This document shows, piece after piece, positions 26,401 to 41,400 of a stretch of 64,000 bases of DNA (the first letter of the stretch is position 1; each line of letters starts with the position of its first letter). Location of the stretch: positions 47,316,892 through 47,380,891 of the forward strand of contig NC_133971.1 in assembly GCF_031877795.1 (NCBI RefSeq), read 5' to 3'. The stretch is from Strix aluco. Taxonomy: Eukaryota; Chordata; Aves; Strigiformes; Strigidae. The position numbers and the translations under genes were made by a program. The notes below the pieces were generated by a model. It worked only from the letters and a program-made list of their open reading frames with translations, did not search any database and was not told where the DNA came from.

Positions 26401-29400
26401 TGGTCATAGCACTTTGGAAAAAATTCTGAACAAAATCATAATGCATCCAAAAACTACAGCATCATTAACATTGCACATACACACACAGAAGAGAAATTGC
26501 ATGGCTGAGCTCTTGGTTGACTTATCCAAGCAGAGCTGGTAAGACACTGAGCATCAAGGATTGGAGTGGCCTTGTTGACTCAGAATAGCAGGCAGAGAGA
26601 CCTCTACATCTGCTGGGAAAAAAGAGGAATGGTGGTCTGCCTGGTCTGCTAAATCTAAAGAGAAAGGAAACTTAAGAACAGTCTTGCACTGCATCTCATG
26701 TCAATAAAGTTGGTTTAATTTGCCAATAAAGAAAATAAAGAAGAGAGAGTTATGACCCTGCAGAAAGCAATCCTATAGTTTGGAACATGATAGGAGAGTC
26801 ACCTGCTCATAAACACAGTGAATGAGAGGGCTGGGGAATCACTGACAGCCTGTGACCCTCCATCTTTTGTACTGCTATTTATAATCTCCCTGCTTCCTTT
26901 TTCACTTCTTTTTACCAGATCATTCACTGTACATTCTTTTAAATCAGACTATAAGCTTACTGGGCAGAGGGCTTATTTTGTTGCACAGCACAACAAAACA
27001 TCAACTACACTTAATACTGTGAGATGCTAATGAAGTGATATTACTAATGTATATTTTTGCTGTCATTAGATATTTTCATGATTTATTTCTCATGGCTTCA
27101 CTTCAACACAAAACACTTGATTTGTATATTTATCCACAATAAAATAATCTTGAGAATTCTAAGCCATTTATTAAGGTTCATTCTTCACAGGGAAAGCAGG
27201 GCTTTTCTCTTTTTGGTTTATTTTATCCATGAAAACAGCCTGCAGATGTCACCACTCTGTTCAAAATCATCTACTGTCATTTCTCTTTCAAATGAATTGT
27301 TTATCTTGATCAGGCACTGTTGAGTTAGCAATCCTAAGCACACACCCTACCACAACAGTGTCCTCGCTAGTAAATCATAAACAGTTATTCTATCCACTTT
27401 TTCCAACTGATCATAGTAATTGTCTACAATACAATAATAAAAACACTAGATTTAGCACAGATGTAATGATTTGTTTATTATATTCTCATTAAGAGTTTGT
27501 ACAGGGTTCAGTCCTGACATCTTTAAAAGAAAGACATGTCCCATTGCATGGGAAATGCAGAGATGGTCATGTCCTCCAAATCTATTTGAATGTGTTCTTT
27601 TTTCAAGTCTATTCATTCAGCTTAACTGTTACCTGTTTTTCTTTTTTTACTGTGTGAGAATCTCAAACTGGATTTTATGGAATTATGTATTCTCTGTGTC
27701 CAGATATATAAATAAACTGCTATAATAAGAAGCAGCTATGCATCTGTAGATTCAACATAACAGTATGCATAAATATATTTAGCTCTCTGAAGAGGTTAGC
27801 TAGTGATAATTGAGTAGCTGTATTTCTTTTAGGGCTGAACTAATACAAATCTTCTGTCTTTGCAGTGGCCTAAGAGGTGTTGTGGATCAGTTCATGTGTG
27901 GTAACAGGATTAACATGTCTACTAAATATATATGAATCCTTAGACTCCAAGAATTACTACTCCTTCTTAGACACATTTTCCTCCCCTATTTGACTTGATC
28001 ACTTTGACATCTATTTCTTGCCTTTCTGCCATGTGGTTATTTATTCTTTTATCTATTTTTCTCCAATGACTAATTGTTTCTCAAATACCTTTCTGTAATT
28101 TCCTGGAATAATTATTATCTCTTGTTCAAACAGCTTTCACTCAAAAGTGCCAACAGCAAATACTGAAATGTACTCATGTGACTAATGGTGGTTCTAGTAA
28201 CTCTGATGGACAGAGGGTACATGTGCAATTCAGTACAAAGTTGAGACCCTTCACCCAACCATACAGTTCAATCCTAAAGCTTTTTTGGTATGTTTGCATT
28301 GAACCCTGGTACTGCACAGAGGTATCCAAACTGGTTTATTCAAATCTGGCTCCCAAAAGTACTGTAGCTGTGTAAACCTTCTCAGCAGGACAAATTAACC
28401 TTTTCAGCAGCTCTGTACAACAGAACTATATTGCTTTCTGTGGCCAAGCTGATTCATTGAGAATTAGTGAGAAATCAACATCATGTTGCATTGTTTAGCA
28501 TAGATACATTGAAAAATTACAAGTCTGGAAAGAATGGTTTATTCAAGGTGGAAATCCTTCAATACAGAAGAAACTTATCTGTTAAGTCTTCCCCTAAGCC
28601 AGAGAGCTACAAGTATTCATCGGAAAAAGAAACAGAAGGAAAATATCAGAACAGTAAGAAGAGTATGCATATCTATACTGGCTGCCCTTTTGTAACATAA
28701 AAACATACACATTAGCTACTTATGTATAAACAATATAATCATGCTTTCTTCTTGCAATACAACAGTTACTTTACGGTAACAATAGTATAATTGAGAATAG
28801 ATCCAAAAACCAGAGCTTTTTGGTATTTCAGTCCGAGTCCTACTAGTTTAAAGTTCTTCCTTCTAGTATATTTCAATGTATCAATAATTATTCCCACTTG
28901 TAAGATCTCCTTTAATAATTTTAAAGGTTGTTGTCATTCAAGTTTGATGTAAAGAGGCTTCTGATATAGCTATCACTCTACCTGTATGCATCCTAGATAG
29001 CCATGTTGAGCAGCTATGTGAACAGCAGTATTTCCATCCTGGTCAACCTCATCCAGTGAAATCCCTTGTTCTTGCATAAACTGGAGAAGCCACAGAAGGA
29101 TTTTCTCCTAGGGATGGAGAAAGAGGTGTCACAAAAGATAAGAAATAATGAAAAGCTAAATGTACTAGAAGAATACTCGTTCTGTCACCTGTATTAATAC
29201 TGCCCAATAATTCCTTGTTTTCAGTCTCTCTTAACTTTGTAGGACTTAGTGTAGCATGGGTCTGCCTCTGTTTTGGTTTTTTTGTGTGTGGGGGTTTTTT
29301 TTGTTTTGTTTTGGTTTTGGTGTTTGTTTTTGCTTTTCTTTTTTTTCCCCCATGGAAATAAGCTGAAATACTTTGTTTTATAAAAAAAAGGAATAGGAAA

Positions 29401-32400
29401 AATATGAGTACTGTACACATTTTGAGAAATTGTACATTAAAAAGCATGCATTTCTGTATGTTGGAGAGGAGACCTGAGGCAGAACAGCCTGTGTGTCAAT
29501 CTGAAAATCAGCTTGTGAAATTTGGTGAAACTTCACAAGTTTCTTTGGAAAACTAAAACAGGAGTTCATGCAGATCACATTGCTGAGCAGTTAGATTCTT
29601 CAAATCTATCATCAAGACCCAGCTCTGGGCTGTTGTGCAAGAGTAGAAGCAACACAACTAAACTGAGGAAATCTCTCTATCCTGACTTCTCAGTGTATTG
29701 TCTAATGGACCATTTGTATGTGCCTGCATGTCGGGAAGGATGGGGAGACTTGGACCGCAAATCTTGCCAGTGAAAGTCTGGAAGCCAAAACTGAGGTGCC
29801 CTCTTAATTCTTTCTAAAATCGCTTTTTGTGTGTGTACGCAGGTGTAATACACATTTATATGGGTATTCTTCTCTAACAATGGAGAGTTTATATATATGC
29901 ACTAACCTTATTTTATTTCTTATTTTCCCTATCGGGTTTATTTAAGGAAAAATCTTTTTCTCTCTAGGAACTTTCTATGTCACTCCAGATTACATTTGAT
30001 TGTGCCCTGCTGAATGTGATACATATTGAAAACCTAGAATAAATCTACAGATTACATTAAAAAGTGAGGTCCATTAAAGAATAACTGAGTACAGCTGTAC
30101 TTCCAGTTTTTGCATCTGAATAACTGAAAAGAATAAATTACTTTCTAGCTTAAAACTTTTTTAGTTAAACATGTATTTTTTATTATCTTCTATGGGCATC
30201 TATCATGTCTTATACTGGCTAGGAGCTCTAGTTCAAAAGGGCTTTGTAGATTCTAGTGTTGGTGGGGCAAACACCAGTGCACAGACTTAACTTGCAGCAC
30301 TTCAGTAGCTTCAGTGATACATAAGTACATAATCGCCCACAGTTAGATACGTGGTCTGTAAGAGTGAAGTGTACCTAAATAAAGCAGTACTGAAAGCATG
30401 TCTAGGATTCTGAGCAGTAATCAGGTAAGAAAGAGAAAGAATAAAAATGAGGAAAGGAAATTCTAGCTAGGAACCTTGGGTATAAATCTCTTTTTTTGCA
30501 TAAAAGCACCACAGAAATTTTAATGTCAAGAAAAAGGAGATGGGTCATCAGACTCTTTTAGGTCTCCACCAAATGATTCTGTCCTTTCAAGCACCTGGAT
30601 CTCTGCTTACTGCTTCAGAGGCCTAGTCTGTCTGGAACTTATCTTCTTCATATTTCCACTTTAATAGCAGTTCTGTTTTTATTACAGGGTGAAGGGATAG
30701 GTATTTTTACTTCTCCTTGGCTGAATGCCCAATACAGTTGACAGCCAGCATGGAGAGATGACTTCAGAACACATATCTCTTTTAAAATACTTTTGAGCAA
30801 TTTCTTGAGATGCCTGTGGTGTTGGCCATCAGTGAAGAAGCATTACACTACTCCTATGAATTACCCTTATGTTTTAATAATTAAAAGAAAAATATTTTAG
30901 CAAAACTCCTCTGTAGAATTGGAAGACAACTATAGCTTTGAAATTATATATTTCTTTGGAACATAAAAGGAATAAGACTATTAGGCATGTTCTGTAATTT
31001 TATGATCACAAGCAGCATGGAGCAAACGATGCTTTCTAGTCATTTATCTTATCAACATGGAAATCAAGTGCCTGAATGGCTAAATGCTATCATCTGTGTT
31101 TAAGACTGTCTGTACATTAGCTGATCACAGGCACAAAGTCAGAGGCCTGCTCAAACAGTTTGTGTTTCTCTCAAATGACAATGCTTTTTAACAAATGTAT
31201 CCTAGACAAAAACAAAGAAAATTACTATTTTCTTACATCTAGGGAAAATGAAAACGTCGTATATCAAAATATATCACTTTAGTAACACTCACATTATGTA
31301 TTTGAAGAAAAGTGCTCTTAGGAATATGTTTATAGCCATCAATCCCATTTATTCAGACAAAATGAAGGATAATAAGAAAATTAATGAGATTAAGATAATG
31401 AAAAATAATCACATATTCATTATATAACAGAAACTGATAAATACTGATTAATTTTCAGTATATCTGATAATTTTAAGACCTACAATGGTCTTATATTGTA
31501 GTAGTGGTTAACATCCCTCTGGCATATTCTAAACCTACAATAATTCACACCTCTCTAAAAAAGAATTCTGGGAAAATGTCATAATACATAATTTCTGTTT
31601 TGGGACAGACTGCAGACTTTGGCTCCATCATCCATCTTTTGGAGCAGAAAGAACAACTAACAAAGACCATTTAAATCATTAAATGGACTACAAATGGAAG
31701 GATTAGCATGGTGAGGAGTACTGACTCTACAGCTAATCCTAGCCCCATCACTCGATATTAATTAAATAAGCTGCCCTTCCCAGTATCCCTTCACAGTAGA
31801 GGAGCAGGAGTGAGTGAAAACAACACATTATCCTTGCAGAAATTACATTAGACAGGAAGGCAAACATCCTGAAGTGCAAACAAGGTGAGTTGTTAGGCAT
31901 TCGCATATCTGAATTACACACTCCTCCCCACTGCTGTCTCCAGCACTACATCATCACCATGTGGTGCACAGAACCCCTTCTAGGTCCTCAGTCACGCTGT
32001 AGCTCTGGTTCCCCAAAGTCCCCCTAGACTCTCTGGAGCTCAGAGGCAACAAATGCTTGGCATTCCCCATCCTCTGCCCCTCACCTATGCAGTCCATGCT
32101 ACCACAGCGTTTGTGTTGGAAAGAAATTACAGCCCTGTGAAGCTCTTAGTCAAGACCTACTATGTGCACCTAGGGCTGTACCACCGTCTCCCTCCTGTCA
32201 CATGGTGACTGTGTCAGACACAGCTGGTACACAATCTGCCATATACCCATGACTTATGCGTGACGTGGGTAGGCCTGCCAATAATGATGGTTGTTTCTTG
32301 CACAGTGCCATGCTTAAAGAAGCCCTTGCTAGAAGGTATGCTGACCAGGCTACAGGTTGACTTTAACCTCTTCTCCTCTTCCATCAGATGAACTTATGTG

Positions 32401-35400
32401 GTCCCCCTCTCATTGGAAAAATACAATATTGTCGGGATGTTTTTGGAGTCAGGCCATGACTGTGGTTTGATGACCTTTAACATAGGAGCTTTGTTAAGAA
32501 CTCCCTTTTGCTGCCCATTCTAAATAATATTTATTGAAGAAAAATATGGTGCACATGTCTAATGCCTGAGGAAATGAGGGATGGACTGACTCTTTTAGAA
32601 AATGATTCAATAGCAGGTCTTCCTTGTAAAAATATTACTCTTGTAATTCTGCCAAAACCAGTGTTTACATGGATTATCTCCCGTGTAAGTAATGGTAAAA
32701 TAAATTAAGTCTTCGAGGATAGTGCCAACTACACATTTGAATTTCTCAGTTTTTTTTTTCTTAACACAGTTGGGTAAGATACTCTGGCATCCCTTCAGTC
32801 TCAACATTCCCTCATGTTTGCAAGATGTTTATGGATTATAAAAAAAAGGATAACTGACATTACATGTGAACTTCCTTTGGCATTCAGTTAAGAAAATTTG
32901 CCAGCAATTTATGTATCACCTTTTTAAATTTCATGGATGGCTGATTGTAGCTGGTGTTTCTTAACTGGTAGAGCTTCCGTCCTGCTCTGAAAAGAATCTA
33001 GATAAAGTGTGCCAGATCTGTTTCTGGCACCAGACAGCATAACTTACTTAAAAAAACCCAAAGCTTCACTGGATTTAGTTTGTGTAAATATCTTTACAGA
33101 TGAGGACAAAATTAGGCTAATCAATTGAAGATAGGAATGTAGGTTCACATGAAACTTTCTCTTCCGAACTTTTTCTTCCCAGTAGCAAACACGGCTTTCT
33201 GGCATCCAGTTCTGATCTGGCTTTCAGCCTCCCTGTATTCAGTGCTAGGTTTACAGGCCAAACTTGCTACGGAAAGCAGGACACAGTCAATCAGTAAGCA
33301 GGGTCCTAACCTGCACCAGTAACATCTGCATAGTAGGTGTCTCTGTGCCTATGGAAACAGCAGAAGAAAGGATAGAATTCCAGCTCCATAGCCTTCCAAA
33401 CCTGCCCCCTCTCTTTTCTTCCACCTCCGATAAATTCATGCTTGGACAGGATCAGTTAACAGCAGAAATACGCCACAATAATTGTATGGCATTGAATGAG
33501 ACAACCACACTTGTACAGGAAACAAAAAGATAATTTTCTTAGTGGTTACATTTTGCTTGTTCTCCCTTAACAAGGAAGAGAAAAAAAGTATTAGCACAAA
33601 CACAGTGGGTTTTCTGCATTTATCCTTAATGTCTGTTGAAGAAACTACATGATAAAGTGGACCCTCTGACAAAGAGATTAGAGAAGAATAACCAATCACT
33701 ACTCCTTGCATAGTAGATCCTCGAGAAGGTCCTCAGAAGAGGGGTTATTGCAAGGTCTGTTTAGGAAAAGCAGACTTTGTGGCAAGAGAATGTGGTGCAA
33801 TTAAGTGGTATATGTTTCCCCCAGACATTAGCAAAGTACTGAAATGCTGTATTTCTGTGGTTTCTCATAATTAAATTTATAGATAAGCTAGGTGTAGAAC
33901 AGGAATGATTTACAACATATTTTTATATATAATTCTCAATAAAAGTGGCTAGAGCTAGACAGATATTCAAATTTCACCACACTTCACTGCCAATATATTG
34001 AATTCCTAAATTGTCACAATTTGCCAAAATTTTTTGAGATGTCTCTGCTAGAAAGAGAATGTGAACTATCCCAAAATGTTTGATGATTTTCTGATGTGTC
34101 CTCAGAGTTCTCTAGGGATCATAACAGCTAATTTCCCTAGATGTTCTTGGGAGAACTGATCTTCTCCTAGCCATTACTTAAAGCTTTAAAAAAAAAAAAA
34201 AATCAGAGGGAAAATACTGAAAAAAATACACAGATTAAGTGGGAAAAGATTTTGCTATATTTGAACTAACTGAGAACACCTGTAATTAAAAGCCACAAAA
34301 TGATAAATATGCTTTAAATTGAAATTCTCGTATGAGCATCTAAATAATCTATTTGAAAAAGTAAGTGAAAGTCATACCTGGCCATAGCAACCTGCATAAT
34401 GAATAAGGCTTGGGTGGTCTTTTGAGCAACTCAATTCTGCAATAGCTTCTGTTTCGCTCACCATCCATCGAACGCACTCCAGCTGACCATTCTAAACAAA
34501 TAAAAAGAGAAGTTAAATTTCAGCTGTTTCAGTTCTAAACACATCTACTAAACAGGGAAAAGCTTACCAGAATTGTTAAAATGTTATGAAATTCCAGTTT
34601 GTTTGAAAATGTGTTCTTTTATCTGCTGTCACATAATGCACTTGTTTATCTTGCTGTCCTGGATCAATTATAGTTTGGCTATTGATTATAGCGAAAGTGG
34701 CAATGTGAAAGTGGCAGTCAAACAGTATTACATACACAATCCGGTCTCTACTCTCAGATTGTTCAGAGCAAAACCATAGTTCTGTTTCCATCACTTATAC
34801 AGCAAGGCCCAATGACTAAACGAGATCATTTGCTGGAGCAGAGTGAACAGTCTCCCTACAAACTCAAGTGTTTGTTGATGACTACTTAAATGCATGCTTC
34901 CTAAATTATTCTTAAGTATGTAGTATCTGAACACCTAATCCTCAAGGATTAGGACCTATCTGTAATAGATATTATACCAACACAAATGAGGAGATGGTTC
35001 TTGCCCTGAACACCTTTTACAGCCTAGTCTCAAGATTCCCAAGCTGCTATGCACATTCCTGGTAGTTTGCAGGTTACTATGAAGTGCAATGTAGATGCTG
35101 TCAAACAGATTAACATTTTCTTCAGAGCATGCTTGTGTAAAGGCAAGAGTTTTTAGCAGCTTCTCTTGCTGCAGTCCCTTTTCAGTGATAGTAGCTTGGT
35201 AAATGCAGTTTGGCATGACCTACATTTCAGCGTGCTCTTCATTTTTCAACTCTCATGTTCATAAAGGCTATTATATTCTTTATAGCTGAAACAAGTATTT
35301 CAATTACTCAGTCAAAACCTCACAGAGGTCAACATACATAACATAAAAAGCTGTTTGTGTGCATAAAATGGAAAAAGCTATCATGAGGACAGAAATATCC

Positions 35401-38400
35401 ATTTTGAGTTTCAGCTTTGTTTTTATAAAAACAAGGAAAAGAACATAATGAATATTAACCCATTTAAAATTATATGAGAGAAAAAAATTGGAATAAAATT
35501 AATTTGATATTTGTCTTATTCCTTCCATATTTAATGTATGTATATAAACACAAAAATGCATACCATTTTACTTTACGTAATTTCCTCTATTTGTCTCAAT
35601 TTCAGTAATGAAGTAAAACAGTGAAATTACTATTCATTATGCTAGAAGAATCCTCCTCATCATATTTAGGTTCAGATATTAGTAAGCATGACTAATAATT
35701 TTTTATGTAGTTTTCCTTTTTTCACAACTGAGTAAAATACTTTTGTATTTTTAAAATTAAGGTAAAGAATTAATAAAATTAAGTATATGCTAAATAAGAT
35801 AATTTTGATAATGTGGAAAGGATTTCTCCAGTTAGTTAAAATAAACTATCAATATGACAGTGTGACTGACCATAACATACCACTCTATTTTCACGCTCTA
35901 GTTCATAGCTCAAGGTCAGAAAGAGGTCTTGAATCAAAAGAATTAGTTTATTTAAGTAATTTGTTACTGGGAAATGTTATGCATCATCACTAAATTCCAT
36001 GGAAATTAATGTTCCTGCTATACAAGTTTTCTTCTGTTTTGATAGGCATCATATTGTGGAACACAGGTGCACACCTTACATGGTTATGGGAGTTACAGTG
36101 ATATAAAGTGAGAAGAATAAAGTCCATTCTATCAGTGTGCAAAAATACTTTGGGAGTAAGGATCAAGGGAGTAAGGGTCTACAAAGTTTAGTTAAGCCAG
36201 ATTACTTTAAGGATCTCACAAAACTTCACAATGATCCAGGACAAGCCTGGCCAGGCAGGTCATTGTTAGAAACACTTGCGTCTCAGCACCCTCACTTACA
36301 TGAAGAACTCCATTACATTTACACACTCTTCTGTGAGTGTCAAAGCATGCTCAAGTATTATAGAAACTAGACAAATCAATTGTTAAAAAATCCAATTGTT
36401 CTGGAGAAAAAGACAAAAGGTTTTATTGGCTTATAAACATATAATATACCTAGGTTGAAAAAACAAGAAAGAAAATTATTTCCAACTAAAACCATAAGAC
36501 TTTAAATTAGCAGATGTTAACTATTCAATTTGGACACTGGTCAAGGTATTGAAGGTAAGTACCTTGCTTTTACAACAGCATTTCATTAGTACAACTAGAT
36601 ATTGGTTTCATTATATTCATATGGCTTGTACCAGAACAATCAAAAAAAACCAACCCTGAAATGTGCACCAGGGCCCTAGGTCACTGAAATCATGTCTCAA
36701 AGATGCAAACGTGCAGGTTGGAATCCACCAGTCCCTCTGTCAGTTTCTAAAGTTTTCCCAAGAAGCAAATAACAATAAAACCCCAAAAGAAACAGAAACT
36801 GTTGTATTATATTTCACCCCTTTCCTTGTTTCTTCTTAAGGTACTTAGTGGCTAAAAGGAATGGCATTCAACCATTCAGTCTCACTTACTAAAGAACCAG
36901 AATCAGTATGGTTAAATTACCAGCCTTCCCGCACCGTGATATTTTACTTCAGTGCAGCAACACCAATGCTTTTCAGTTTCCTACATAATAGGTTTTCCTG
37001 TAAGCTTTGACATTAATTTCTGCAGTTTCTAACAGATTGTTCTGTAACATGTACATTTTAACTTTGATGCAATTGTTCTAGACAACTAAGAAGTTTCACC
37101 TCCTGATGCAGATCAGAGGTTTGTTTTGCTTCGTAAACATGTTCTCGCACTTGTTTTACAAGATTAGATCTGTATCTGTAAAAAACCAAGAAACTGTTAT
37201 GCTCTCCAAAGAAACAACTGAGACTGAGTTAAATAAAAGTTCCTTAAAATACGACAATTCTTTTTAGAGTCAGTTAACTAATTTAAAAATGAATGTACAT
37301 GCATTGACAACAACATATAAAATGTCAATGTTATACAACTGATATATACAGGTGACTGCACAGTAATCCATTTTTATTTGCTTATGTGGTACCAGCCAAC
37401 AGTTCTTTTTGCTCTCACTTAACAAAATGCTTGAAAAAATAACATCCTGCTGGATGTATTACTGCCATCACAGAAAGAAACTAAATGAGAAAGAAACCTT
37501 TATGTCACCTTACAGTAGAGACAGAGACTAAATTACCTTTATTGCTAATCCAGCTGGAGTTAGCTGCTCAATGTTTCGTTCATTCAAACAGTCTTCACCC
37601 ATCAAAGAAGTGAGATGCTGCAGGCATTCTGCATGTCCCTTTGATGCTGCTACATGCAACAGATTGTTGTCACATTCATCATGGATCTTATCCAGATTAT
37701 CTGCTGCCAAATGTGGCTGTTAAAAAAAGCATTATGTTAGTTACAACTAAGGATAAGAAAATACACAGAACATTAAGCCTCACAGCCCAAGAAACAAGAC
37801 AAATACAAAGACGTTTCCCCATAGTCCTATTCTTTTATAACTCAAAACCAGGAGCTTTTCACTTCACTATACAGAACCTGGCTACTATTACCAAATAGAT
37901 AGAGGTGGGATGCTCACTGGCATCACATGCTCTGCATCATTGTGTTAACTTGCATCTAGTTACTTTGGAAACCATCATTGATAGTGCCTGATCGCAGTGC
38001 TAGAATTTACCAAAAAACCTCATATGGCTCAGAGGCCAACAAGGCTTTAGACAAAGCTCCTGCCTGAGAATACTGCTGCAACAAGACAGCGTAAACACTC
38101 CTGAATAATAATCAGGATACAACAGAAGCCCCTCTGTTCCCATCATCAGCCTCTAATTAACTGAGGTAAATCAGCAATAACCGAACAAAGCAACCCACAA
38201 ATGCTGTGAAAGGCAAAATTCAATTAAGATTTAAATTCGATATTTAAGTGATCTCAATAGTTAAAATGCCTGCCTTTTATATGATTTCAGTGTACTGCAT
38301 AAACTAGCAATCTTGGCCATGTTTGCATAAAACTAGTATCTTGGTTTTGCTACGTTATTTGATTTAAAGCTTGAAACTTTCCCTTTGGAAGCCGATATGC

Positions 38401-41400
38401 TCAATTTCTAAGGAGCATACATAATAAAAAGGGCAGCGGTTCAAAATACACACTTCATCAGCTTTGCTGACTTAATAAACCAATTCACAGATTGCCCTTA
38501 TTCAATGTGTTTTACGAAAAAGGTTATACTTACCAGTAAAGATATTTGGCCTTCCTTTACAATGTTTAAGATGCTCTTAATTTTTTTCACCTCTTCGCTC
38601 CTCTCTTCTGGCCCCCCTGCACTGCTCCAGTTCATACTCAGTTCCTCTAGCTGCTTGCTTTCTGCCACTACAGTCTGCAGGTGGAAAGTCCTCAGGTGGC
38701 AGTTTGGCATAGTCTTCTCAGTTTTGTGAGCATGAGGATCAACAAATGTCCTGCTGAGGAAGTCTTTGCCCTGGGCTTCAGATTCATGGACTGAGCTACA
38801 CTTAACTAAAGGCTGGGAAAGCTCTAATTCTTCTGTTAAATGCTTGTGCTGATCAAGGACAATGGGCTGTGTTTTTCTCAGCTGAGAGCCTTTTACAGGA
38901 GACAGCACACAGAACTGCATCCTGCTGGCAGATGAGCTCTCTGTGTTTCCTGCAGAGCAGGCCTTGCCACTAAGACCATTCACTGTTGAACATTTTTTCT
39001 CGGGAGCTACCTTTGTAAAAGGAACAACTTGCTGGCTTGATTTAATATAAGGCACATCCAAAATTTCATCCATATCCAGGTCATAGTGCTCCAGCTCCCC
39101 AAGCAGAACAGCAGGCTCGATGTTTTTGCTTTTAAGACTCTCTCCTTCTCCTGGACTCTGGTCATCATTTGGAGGTGCAGACTGAGAATCGCTGCCTTTC
39201 TGGTATTCTCCCTTCTCATTCTTCTGGTCATCACTTTCATTGTTCTCAGAACTTTCTGGCTGGTGCTTTAATGGGGAAACCCTCTTCACTGGTCTGAATT
39301 TATTGCACACATCTGCAATTCCTGTTGGTTTCTGTGCACTTCCGATAAGAGTTGAGACTCCACAGTTCCAGCTGCTGCTGGAAACTAGAGACGTAGAGAA
39401 TTGTGATGTAGAAGTGACTACTACCAGACATGTGACATGATACAGCATGCTTTAAAGATATACGTGGCCAAACACCAGAAGCAAGAGTTACATGATAACA
39501 TGCCACACACATATTTAAGCAGATTTAATGGCATGTCTATCAAGACAGCTGAAAAATTTGACACTCCAGAAAAGAAGCTTTCCTCAAACAGGACATATAC
39601 TGTAATCAATTACAAATAAAGTAGTTTTAATCAAGTAATGGACATCAGTAAGAGCCTAGTGTAATTTACCATGGTCTTGTCCAACTATGCTGTTTGCAGG
39701 GTTTTTTTTTTAATTGTATGGAGATGCATCATAAGCCAAGGCTGATTTTCTGGGAGGGTCAACAAAAGGGTTAGTCAAAACTTTTTAATGGATTTAACAA
39801 CAGTAACAACAATTTAATTTTTAAGGCCTGTTATCTCTGGGAGATGTATTTTTCATACAAGAACTGGAAATTCATATGAACAGTGACCGAGAGGTGAGAC
39901 TGTTCAGCCTGGAGAAGAAAAGGGTAAGGAGGAATCTTATCCTTATGTATAATTACATGATGGGAAGCAATGAAGAAGAGGGAGCAAGGCTCTTCTTTGT
40001 GATGCCCACTGACAGGACAAGAGGCAACAGGCACACAGTGAAACATGAAATTCTATCTGAACACAAGGAAACACTTTTTTACTGTGAGGCTGATCAAACA
40101 CTGCCACAGGTTGCCCAGAGAAACTGCAAAGTCTCCATCTGTGGAGATACTCAAAATCTGACTGGACACAGTTCTGGTCTTAACCTAGTTGACCCTGATT
40201 AATCAGGGCCAATGGACTAGATGATCTCAAGTGGTCCTCACTAGTCTAAATGATTTTGTGATTCTCTGATCTGAAAATTAAGCCTATTTATTCAGGTATG
40301 GTGTTTCCTTTTCCACTTCTCCTCTCTAGCTTGGGCTCTGTCAAACTTTCTACCCCCTATATATATAACCTGTATATATACACACACACATGAACATATG
40401 TGTATATATAGATCTGGACCTTCCAGACTGTTATAGTGCACTGCTGGATACAGAGTTTGCCCAGTGAATTTGACTTGCAGAGAAGAAAGGGAGCTCAAGG
40501 CACCTGAAGTCTTAATCCTACTGAAATTGAAATCAACCCTACTGAACTTGCACTCTTTCACACAGTCCTAGCTGGTGGTATTTATGATCTCCATAATCAG
40601 TGGAACTCTGGCAAAAAGTTTTCCTTATTTTGTTATTTTCAGTTGAGGGACAGCACTAAAGCCACTAAAGCCTTTAGGCAGTTTCTATGGCCTTTTCAAT
40701 GTACACTAAGAGTTAATGCATTCTGAAAGTCAAGAATACTGTTTAAACAAGGTAGATTTATTACATGTGCTAACTGCGTATCACTGGGATCTAATTTGTG
40801 GTCAAAACACACAATTTGCCATGAACACCTTCCTAAGGAAACAGATATATACACTTTCAGTGCAACGTTAATGTCTGAAGTGAAAGGTTAGTATGACTTA
40901 GTAGTTACGGACATCTGAAAATCACCTTAATACTTTTGGAAGTGCTTAAGAATACATTTCCGAAGAAGAAATAAAAATAATAATAATCAAAAGGCATGTA
41001 ACTTAGCGGGCCAATACAAAGAACGCACTGTACTGACTTATTTATGTATTGTGTAAGATTCTAGGTTCAAAGGCCTACACTTTTATGTTGGTTTTATTTA
41101 CATGTGAAATTTTTTCCAAGTGATACAGGGAAATGGATACCATATGTTTCCCAGCTGTTTTGTTCTGACAGGAACTATTAAGCACTCAGTATGGAAATGA
41201 ATTCTGTCTGAGTTTTATGAAAACACTGCTTTCAACACAGGGGTCTAGACAGAGGAAAAGGCATCAACATTTTGTTTGTCGTCACTTTATTTAAACTTAC
41301 ATTTCTTTTGTTGCTTGGCTTTCTCCACTTTCTAAGCTTAATAACACGCATTTACATAAACCACTGATGAAAAAATTGTAAAATTGGACACTGTGAAGCA

